Source: Allomyces macrogynus ATCC 38327 (lineage: Eukaryota > Blastocladiomycota > Blastocladiomycetes > Blastocladiales > Blastocladiaceae). Taken from it: a stretch of 11,731 bases of DNA. The translations under genes and the position numbers were made by a program. Under the pieces are notes generated by a model. It made no database searches. It worked only from the letters and a program-made list of their open reading frames with translations, and had not been told where the DNA came from. The stretch is taken from NCBI GenBank assembly GCA_000151295.1, contig GG745355.1:475736-487466 (forward strand). Direction: 5' to 3'. This document shows positions 1-7,054 of this stretch, piece after piece. Numbering within the stretch: the stretch's first letter is position 1; each line of letters begins with the position of its first letter.

Positions 1-630
1 TTTGATGCTCTTTCGACCATGCGGTGCTCCTATTCAGGCAGAACTTTCTTGGCCGTCTCACTTTGATTAAAGCCGCTGAATACTTCTGCAGCATGTCGAC
101 AGACATTCTTTGGCAGGTGGTCCCGCAAACACAACGCAAGCACAAGAAGTGCGATCAGATCTTCTGATACCGCCATCAAATGCACTACCGCGGGAAGGAG
201 AGGCAGTCGCCTGTCGCCAATAACCGTCATGTCAGACGCAGGCACGTGCGCGAAATTATGACCGACGCGCGAGGGCCATCATTCAAATCGTGGATCCTGT
301 CAACGTAACTGCCCAGGTCCTGCCGCAGATGTATTTTCCAGTGGGACAAAAACTTCATGCATTTTCTCATGCATCGTTTCACCGTCAACAGCCATCGTGC
401 GATAATTTTTATGGCGGCAGTCAACCCTCCCGCGAGATTGGGTGATTGAAGAGATCATAGCGAGGGTGGTGCTGTATTGAAATCCTTCTCTGTCTAAATC
501 ACTCTGCTTGCACAAAAAAAACCCGCTCAATCGGAACAAGAAGGCAAAAAGCGGCAATGCCGGGACAAATGCTGGCGCCAAGACAGAGCCCCTCTCAGGA
601 ACCCAATAACGAACGCATCGACGTGTCCAC
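1..630. other. No recognisable gene
   Basis: Only short overlapping frames are present, such as minus-strand frames of 71 and 93 codons, and none has a recognisable domain or a convincing splice pattern. The 3' flank of the xylanase gene (minus strand, below 631) has no exact AATAAA signal; a run of eight A's on the plus strand at about 513-520 would read as a T tract in the transcript direction. A small inverted repeat, ATCAGA-tct-TCTGAT, lies near 155-170. I see nothing else. Confidence 0.5.
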
Positions 631-1553
631 TTACGGGTGCACCTCCCAGACGTTGATGCTCGACGAGCCGGAGCTCTTGTACCCTTCAGTAGCGAGGAAC
701 TGGACGCCGAGCGGGCCCAGCTTCATGCCGTGGCTGGCCCAGGCCTTGACGTGGTTGGCAAACGTGATCGTGCCCGACGAGCGCTTGTTGCGGCGCACGC
801 TCATGTAGTTCTGGAACTTGCCGCCCGACGGCGACGCGTCCTTGCGGAAGACCTGGTAAATATCGTACGTGTCGCCGTCCGAGACGAGCGTGCCGCGGAA
901 CTCGCCGGTGGGGCGGTAGTTGCCCCAGTTGTCGGAAATGGCGTACTCGACGGTCCAGTCCTTAGTCCACCCGTAGAGCGACAGGAACCCGCTGCCCTGC
1001 GGGCTGAACGTGCCTGAGTACCCCACGGCGCGCGTGAACGAGCCGGTAGGCCAGCCCTTGCCCGCGACAACGTCGCCGACCTTATTCCACGTCGTCTTGT
1101 ATTGTCCGCCAGGGCCGACCATCAGCGACGCGTGGCCGGGGCTGTCCGTCCAGAGCGAGTACCACATGCCACTGTCGGTCCCGACGCCGTTCTTGGTAAT
1201 GGTTTTCCATTGAGCAGCTGTAATCGTCGTGGTCGCGAGCATCGGGGTAGTCAAGAGCGTTTACAAGGGTGGAGATCGCGCGAGAAAGAAGGCGGTGGTG
1301 ATGAGGTCGCGTTGGATGTATAGGGCGACGGAGGAGGCAATCATTGTCAGCGACACGGACGTGGGAGACGCGGCGAGGTGGGGAAGGCATGGCCCGAAAG
1401 TATGGCCAGGGAGCAAAATTTGGCGGGAGAACACAAACCTTTCTGAGCCGAGGTCGTAGGGGCCGCGAGCGCCGGGTTCACCAGGGCCGCCACGAGCGTG
1501 ACGATCGTGAGGAGCAGTGCAGCGGCGACGGTGAAGGGAGTGGTGGAGGCCAT
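631..1553 (-). CDS. Secreted GH11 endo-1,4-beta-xylanase, two exons
   Basis: Predicted to hydrolyse internal beta-1,4 links of xylan outside the cell. Exons are 1439-1553 and 631-1217; the 221-bp intron (1218-1438) has donor GTTTGT and acceptor TTACAG, and the phases fit (phase 1, giving an Ala codon). The product is 233 aa, normal for a single-domain GH11 enzyme. Residues 1-30 form a signal peptide: a long Ala/Leu/Val core, then PALA before the likely cleavage site. The GH11 jelly-roll fold follows with no carbohydrate-binding module. Visible family motifs are LWTD (Trp61), GGQY, GKGW, LYGW (Tyr120), VEY with the nucleophile Glu129, YDIY, and ATEGYKSSGSS with the acid/base Glu216. The start ATG has A at -3 and G at +4. 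Oddities: Ala131 replaces the second Tyr after the nucleophile, the thumb loop is short, and YWSVR is YMSVR. The intron acceptor is inferred; a different 3' splice site would alter only the mature N-terminus. Confidence 0.9.
1218..1438 (-). other. Intron of the xylanase gene
   Basis: Reading on the minus strand, the donor is GTTTGT after codon AAA+G, and the acceptor is TTACAG. A CTTGAC sequence about 35 nt before the acceptor could serve as the branch point. The interval contains stops in the exon 1 frame, so it cannot be read through. At 221 bp it is longer than the other introns in the window. Confidence 0.7.
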
Positions 1554-1575
1554 CGTTGCAGAAGGCGCGGAGGTG

Positions 1576-1617
1576 CGATGACTGTCATCGAGGCGAGGGG
1601 GACGGCCCGAATTTATG
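1576..1617 (-). promoter_or_regulatory. Putative xylanase core promoter and leader palindrome
   Basis: On the minus strand, CATAAAT (1611-1617) is a TATA-like element about 60 nt upstream of the xylanase ATG. It is followed by a perfect 7+1+7 inverted repeat (CGATGAC-A-GTCATCG, 1576-1590) centred 30 nt upstream of the ATG. If the TATA-like element works at the usual spacing, transcription would begin inside or next to the palindrome. The palindrome contains TGAC half-sites spaced like those of bZIP factors. This is inference from position and sequence only. Confidence 0.3.
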
Positions 1618-2274
1618 GCGAGGGCGCTTGCGGCGCTTTGGCAGTGTAACGAACGCGAATCCCAGCCGGGGGCGGCACTCAGGACTTGTCGAGCCGCTGA
1701 TCGTGCTTTGGGCGCGTGCGTTGGTGCCCAGGCGCGGTGACTCGTCAAGATGCAACTGAAGGCTGCCGTCGTATGCAACGTTTCATTTTCATTAGAATCG
1801 GATGTTGGTCGGCGAGATCGCGCAGGATGTGGAGGGCTTTTTACTCTCTCCCTGCATGTTTCTCAGCTGCTTTGCCGAGTTAGCCGCACTCTGCATTTTT
1901 AATTGGGCGATGCCCTGTGTGGTTTGTCGTGATCCGGAAGCGGGCACTCAATCGTGTGCTTGCTTGAGGCGTCCGTTTCGCGTGCATGCCGGATCTACGG
2001 GACCAAGATTGTCTCGATTGATGGTGGATGCTCGGCGGTTTGCGTGCTCTCTGAATCGGCTGTCCTGCCAACTCCCCTCGAACCATGAACACCCACCCAC
2101 GCCACACGCACTCCATGAGTTTCTCGTCCGTCGTCCCATGAATGCTCTTGCGAAGACCAAGAATTCGGTGGAAGAGCACCCACGCAGCAACTTAATGCTT
2201 CCGGGCTATTTATTTGGCAGTGTGGTCAATGCGCCACTCGTAGAGATCATCGTGCGACCGATTAGACACGACTA

Positions 2275-2611
2275 GAATCATGCAAGGAAGCAGCCAATCG
2301 TGTTGAATCATGTTGATATTGACAAGAAATCGGGAGCTCGGTGTTTTATGGTCACATTCCAGTCCTCGATTGGTGCCGATCGCTGTGTTTGCTGCAAACG
2401 GACAACCGCCTCGCTTCCTCGCGGCTATCCGGATCGTGATGCAGGTGCTTTTCTGGAATACATTCCCTTCTCCAATACCAGTTCTGTTTCATTGGCTCCT
2501 GTGCTTGGCATGCACATGCAAGATGTGTACAATGCAAGAACCCTTTTCATGATTCAGCTCCCCTCTGTGACATTTTGAGACCAACCATCAGTCATTCAGG
2601 AATCATGATTC
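2275..2611. repeat. Cluster of GAATCATG octamers
   Basis: GAATCATG occurs at 2275-2282, 2305-2312 and 2600-2607. Its complement CATGATTC occurs at 2548-2555 and 2604-2611. The last two overlap to form the perfect 12-bp palindrome GAATCATGATTC (2600-2611). An 8-mer is expected about 0.01 times in a stretch of this size, so five occurrences suggest binding sites or a decayed repeat. The function is unknown. Confidence 0.5.
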
Positions 2612-2794
2612 GTTTAGAGCATGCGCTGGGCTGGGTTCTCTCTATATCATCTAAAAATGGTCTCGTGAAATGCAGCAGGTTCACCTCGAAGTCCTTTGAG
2701 ACAGAGCAAGCCCAAGCAAACGCCATAATTAACTCAAAGGATGTTGGTCAGAGCCCACTTCCCCGATAGACTTTTGAAGCTCAATCAAGAATAA

Positions 2795-2811
2795 TCAAGC
2801 ATCTGGCTTGA
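2795..2811. repeat. Small inverted repeat in a TCAAG-rich stretch
   Basis: TCAAGC (2795-2800) and GCTTGA (2806-2811) are perfect 6-bp arms around a 5-nt loop. The surrounding 2780-2890 holds several more TCAAG or CCAAG copies and an ATCAA-ga-TTGAT inverted repeat. No associated gene is recognised, and chance cannot be excluded for such short arms. Confidence 0.3.
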
Positions 2812-3383
2812 GTCAAGGACTCTTCTCTGATTTTTGTGTCCAAGCAAGTCCCGTCTTGACCAAGGCCGATCAAGATTGATTGTTGATACTTAACCGATGT
2901 GACACCCGTCCTCGAGGTTGAGAACGGCAGCGTTGATGTTTACAAACTTATTCATTTTCTTCGAGCGGAAGCATGCTCAACTGTTGAGCTGGCGCGGCGA
3001 ACACAAATGGACAGAAATTGCGCGTATAAAGACGTGCATTCTTGTTCTGGTGTCAAAATCAAGCGAAATCCAAAGCCTCAATCACGACAACTTGGAAACG
3101 TATCTGATACCGCGATTGAAGTTGAAGACAATGCCGAGTCGTTTTGGCATGACAAATGGTTGGCGAGCACTTCCTGAACGCGCTGCAGGACTCGTCAATG
3201 ATGAAGATGGCAAGGAGGTTTCCTGCTGAACAGCGCGCGGATTGAAAAACAACGTCCGTAGGGACATGAATCCAGTCAAAAATCCAATGGAAACAAGAAC
3301 CTTGATTCCACCAAAAAAATCAAAACGCAACGACGGCGAATAGAAGAGGTGACGGGCAACCTCCGCTGAAAGTCCCTGCAACA

Positions 3384-5362
3384 TCAGGACGCAAAACCTG
3401 GACCAAAATACAGCGCGGAACAAACGTCTTCATCCTTGAGAAGCGACGAATGCCCATGAACAAAGGCCTGCAACGAAAATGTGGTGCGCAGTTCAGCGTC
3501 GGAATCGATGCCCGAGCGGGGAAGAACATCAAGCAGGATGCGACGCGCGCTCGTGGGATCACCGAGCCGGAAATGCGCCTCGATCAACGACGTAAACAGA
3601 TTGGCGCCCAACAACCACGTGCGGTCAAATATCGCGCGGCGAAGAATTGTCACCTCGACGTCACGCAGCGTCTCCACGTCGCCAAATCGACCCACGGTAT
3701 CAAGAACAATGCACATCTATGGTCGAGTGGGCACAAGCGCGTCCAAGGTTCCAATTTGCCACGCCGGGTCCTGAGCGAGCGCGTCGTTGCGAGGTTTGGC
3801 ATGCAAAATATTTGTCCCAAAGCGCCAAAACGAGGTCGAGACGGTGCGCATAGCTCAGAGGCTTCATGATATGCGTCAGGTAGTCAACAGCTTCGTGCTG
3901 CTTGACGCATGCGCGTCGGGCCGGGTCGGAAAGCAAGTGGACGTGTATGGCACGCAACACTGCAAACAGACGTTTGGCATCGTTCTTGTACACAAACGTC
4001 AAAGCGTCCATGTGCTGAACGCACCACCAATATGCGAGCCTGGGAGGGCATGACGCCTGCATGAGTGCAATGAGATTGCTGCGCGCTTGCTGGAGCTGTT
4101 CGGCCCGATCGAAAGTACCATCGCGCCGCAGGGCAAACAAAAAGGTTCCAACTTGGTTGGAGAAGCGCATCTCCAGCTGCGGCTGTGGCCCGTTGCCAGC
4201 ACGCGCCGCCGAAATCGCTTCGAAACGGGACATTGCAGGCCGGTCACCATGCTGGGCGACTTCACGGTGCAACTTGAGGACAATCTTGTCGTCCAATGGC
4301 AAGCTGAGCGCGAGCATTTCCTCGGTGTAGCCAAGTGCGCGATCAAGCGTAGATTTTCCGAGGCGAGTTGCTCGCGCAATGAGGGTCAGATAATAGCGAG
4401 GTTCAAGCAGCGTTCCCGACCGAATCACGTCTTCATGGAGGTCAAAGATCACTTGAAACTGTCCCAGGGCACAAAGGACCTGGAAATGGATCGCGTAGAG
4501 CCGCCAATCCCGCTCAGCAGATGGGACCTTTTCGAAATGCAGGCCAACAAAGGTAAGCGCCTCTTGTTATTTGCCCGAAGGATACAAATGCTGGACAATC
4601 AAGTCTCGTGGAAACTTTTCGCCAGTCCGCACGTTAACGAGCTCAATCAATGCCTCGGCCTGGTCAATGCACAGGACATTGTGCAACTTGGCAATGAGCC
4701 CGGTCAATGATTTCATAACCAGGTTAGCACCTTGGTTCATCATGGCCTTGACCACGGCCACTGCAGCGAGAGGGCCATTTTGCGAAGCAGCTGCGCGGAT
4801 GTATGCCCCGTTCATAGCCGTGTGGGAAAATGGCGACGGAATGAAATCAAGCCAGAAAGCGTCATGTATCACATCGCGAATGGCCTTCAAACGATCCTTG
4901 CCCCACCGTCCACCTGTGGGTGCGTCAGGATGAGCAGCAGCATCTGCCAATAGAGTCGCAACCATGCCGGTCAAACGGAATCTGCCCCACGGCAGAGAGT
5001 GCACGGGCTGGATCCTTTTCGCGCAATGCCGCAATGAGCGGTGACCAAATCAAATGCGGGTCGAGGTCAACGGGCGCCGCCGGCGCTGTTGCAGGTGGCG
5101 AGAGCGCCGAGGCTAGGGTCAGCAACACATCAACTTCGAGTGAACGCGAACTCGTGGCAACGGATGGATTGCTCTTGGCGGCTGCCCACCGCGGCACATG
5201 GCTCTTCTTGGCTGGCGCAAGACGCAACCCAGACGCTGTCATTAACGTTGGACGTGTAGTATGAAGTTGACAGAGCGGCGGAGGTAGAAAGGCACGAGCA
5301 GGTCTCGCCCGGGGTGCAAGTCGAACAAGCCGATGACATACTGTTGATGGCGAGAACGGCAA
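3384..5362 (-). pseudogene. Broken PPR-like mitochondrial protein gene
   Basis: About 650 codons of helical-repeat protein can be followed on the minus strand through three frames. The N-terminus is Arg-rich and free of acidic residues (HRLVRLAPRARPARAF), like a mitochondrial presequence. PPR-like helix pairs follow, for example around 4740-4815 and, clearest, NLFTSLIEAHFRLGDPTSAR around 3535-3605. Lesions: a shift to the next frame near 4965 (one surplus base), an in-frame TAA at 4567-4569, a second shift of the same kind near 3810, and an in-frame TAG at 3717-3719. The last frame ends at TGA 3384-3386. The frame is coding-like on both sides of each lesion. The start is unclear: the only in-frame ATG (5240-5242) would drop the presequence, and the frame stays open upstream without another ATG. 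PPR proteins bind organelle RNA. A very short intron cannot explain the lesions, although a 61-bp intron could bridge the first shift. Sequencing errors are the main alternative. Confidence 0.6.
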
Positions 5363-6509
5363 TGATACTGCAGAATATTGTTTTGCTGCAACTGGCGACG
5401 GTCGATGAGAGTGTTCGAGTGCTGTTGAGAAGTGTGCAGGGGAAGTGTGTTGATCCTGTTCGGCAGTGCCAAAATCTCCTGTTAGGCGGAGTGATGTTGA
5501 ACATCTGTCAGGGCTGACAGAAATCCGCTGCGGTTTGGATCGCGCGCGGCGAGGAAAAATCGGTCATCACAACGCGTCTTTGCTCGCCTCACAGCGCAGC
5601 GCGACCTATGACCCCGCTGCCCAATAGCCAGTGATCCTCATACTCTATTGCGCGGTGTCAGCGCCCGCGACGGCATCATCGTCGTTCAGGAAGAGCACGA
5701 GTGCAAGGACGTGAGTGTAACTTGCGTTCGGGAGGGCGCAGCAGGCGCACAACAGACAGTTGGTCTTGGAATGGTGGGACCTCATCCGTACGAAGCCTCC
5801 TGTCAGTAGCCGATATGCTTCAATGCGTGAGTAACACACCAGGGGTCTTGGTGCCTTCACAAGAGCAAGCAAGCAGCCATCCGTCAGCGCATCGCCAAGA
5901 GGCAATAAATCATTGTCGTGTTCTCACTGCCGCGTTGGCGATGCCTCCTCAGAGACTTTTCTTTCTGATGTGCCCTCTATATTGTTCATTTCTTGGCACA
6001 AGGACAGCAGGCTGTTTTCATAAAGCTGTGCGCGGTGCAGCCAGAGATAATGCTGGACGCGTCCCGTCAGCCTCTGTTGATTGATATTTGGCCATCCCCT
6101 GCGGTCTGTGATGAATACCTCCTTGCAGCCTTTGGGCTGAACTAAAAGGAGATGAGAGAAAACAGTGCTGTCGACATGATCGTGGTGACGAATGGATGCC
6201 AGGTCAGAATGAACACGTTGAAAGGACCAGGACACATCGCATGTGCCGGATCGGCAAGGCATGGCGTTCCTACTTGCAAGAAGAGTTGGGGATGTCCGTT
6301 ATCTCAACCACTGATACTCTGTCGATGCCTAAACACTTGATCCATGCAGTCAGGTTGTGATCGTGTTTCGAAGCATCGCCTGGCGCAGTCAGTAATGTGG
6401 TCGTATTACGACTCGCGATGCACTCACTCCGTTGCGTAACCTCCCAACACTGTCGGCTTGGATCGTTCCCCTCTCTCCAACAGGCCGGCGCATCCAACAC
6501 GCCGGCGCA

Positions 6510-6568
6510 GTGAAGCGGCCTCGACTCAGATGCGGTTGAGCCGATTCTGATGTCATGAGGCCGCTCAC
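6510..6568. other. Strong nested hairpin, possible structured RNA or cruciform
   Basis: The outer arms GTGAAGCGGCCTC (6510-6522) and GAGGCCGCTCAC (6557-6568) pair over 12 bp with one bulged A. Inside them, GAC/GTC (6523-6525 with 6552-6554), TCAGA/TCTGA (6526-6530 with 6546-6550) and CGG/CCG (6533-6535 with 6541-6543) continue the stem to a five-base TTGAG loop. That gives about 23 base pairs in 59 nt. No stop or start of a known gene is adjacent, and no T tract follows, so it is not an obvious terminator. It could be a structured transcript, a fragment of a foldback element or a cruciform site. Confidence 0.6.
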
Positions 6569-6784
6569 CGTCTTGGCTTGTCCGGACGGCTCTGCTGCAT
6601 TTCTCGGAGGTACACTGCAGATCTGCTCCCGCCCCTCAGTGATTGTATTACTCTCGATACCTTCTTCTTGCCCCCTGATCTCGCTTCTCCACCCGATGAA
6701 GTCCCAATAACGACCGGTTTGGTATGTTTGAATGCGTGGACGACCAACGACCAACCACATCACGTCGATGCCGCGCTCTCAGCT

Positions 6785-7026
6785 CGTTCTCCATAAAACG
6801 AAACCGAAACCATAGCCAAATGTATGTACGAGCGCGGAACTGCACCGCAACGCCACCAACGAACCCGACAACCGACACCGAAACCGAAACCAAACTGAGA
6901 CCGCCAACCAAACCGAGGCCGCAAACCAACCAACCACCAAACGAAACCGCAACTGCACGCGCGAGGCGACCCGCCCGGCCGCCCCGCCCCGCTTCATCCC
7001 ACCCCGCCAAGTCCGAAAAAAAAAAA
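6785..7026 (-). promoter_or_regulatory. B56 3' flank: T tract, G-quadruplex motif and G/T-rich tract
   Basis: Reading downstream from the B56 stop on the minus strand there is a T11 tract (7016-7026). Six runs of three or four G's follow between 7005 and 6970, with loops short enough for the usual G-quadruplex pattern. Next comes a G/T-rich tract: the plus strand of 6842-6960 has only two T's in 119 bases and includes several ACCGAAA units. U-rich plus G/U-rich sequence downstream of a stop fits a polyadenylation or pause-type termination region. No AATAAA is seen. Confidence 0.4.
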
Positions 7027-7054
7027 TAATACTCAGTCGTCCCTTCCTTCCTTC

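Larger units (their letters stand above)
1618..3383. other. Long gap without a supported gene
   Basis: Frames of up to 157 codons exist on the plus strand (for example 1802-2275, 2899-3177 and 2918-3229), but they overlap one another, show no domain and lack splice or leader evidence. The base composition is clearly more AT-rich than in the flanking exons. Contents that can be described are a cluster of GAATCATG octamers (2275-2611), a TCAAGC-atctg-GCTTGA inverted repeat (2795-2811) within a TCAAG-rich stretch, and an open minus-strand frame (3082-3423) that may continue the broken PPR gene. The left part probably includes the distal xylanase promoter. Confidence 0.4.
5363..7054. other. Gap between the PPR-like gene and the B56 gene
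   Basis: No gene is recognised. Short frames occur on both strands (5645-5905 and 5924-6262 minus, 5701-6084 plus), but none carries a domain or consistent splicing. The left end must hold the promoter of the PPR-like gene; the right end is the 3' flank of the B56 gene. Described elements are the nested hairpin at 6510-6568, a 9-bp direct repeat GCCGGCGCA just before it (near 6484 and 6501), and the A/C-rich and C-rich tracts at 6785-7026. Confidence 0.4.

Noticed and set aside
30..424. Two short minus-strand frames that could be a gene fragment
   Set aside because: They have no recognisable domain and no splice junction that joins them cleanly, so they are not reported as a gene.
2899..3229. 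Two overlapping plus-strand frames of 92 and 103 codons
   Set aside because: They overlap each other, show no domain, and have no promoter or splice support.
4965..5020. A 61-bp GTGCAC...GGCAG intron that would bridge the first PPR frameshift
   Set aside because: The phases fit, but it would remove sequence that reads well as protein in both frames, and it leaves the other three lesions unexplained. It is kept only as an alternative.
5130..5504. Minus-strand frame starting at an ATG, proposed as the start of the PPR-like gene
   Set aside because: Its Ser/Cys-rich product is in a different frame from the presequence and no convincing splice site joins it. I kept the start of the PPR-like gene open instead.
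5645..6262. Minus-strand frames of 86 and 112 codons between the PPR-like gene and B56
   Set aside because: No similarity recognised; the composition looks intergenic and no joining introns are evident.
6724..7029. Plus-strand frame of 101 codons rich in Thr, Pro, Arg and Lys
   Set aside because: It is the product of the A/C-rich tract in the 3' flank of B56: low complexity, no domain and no leader or splice evidence.
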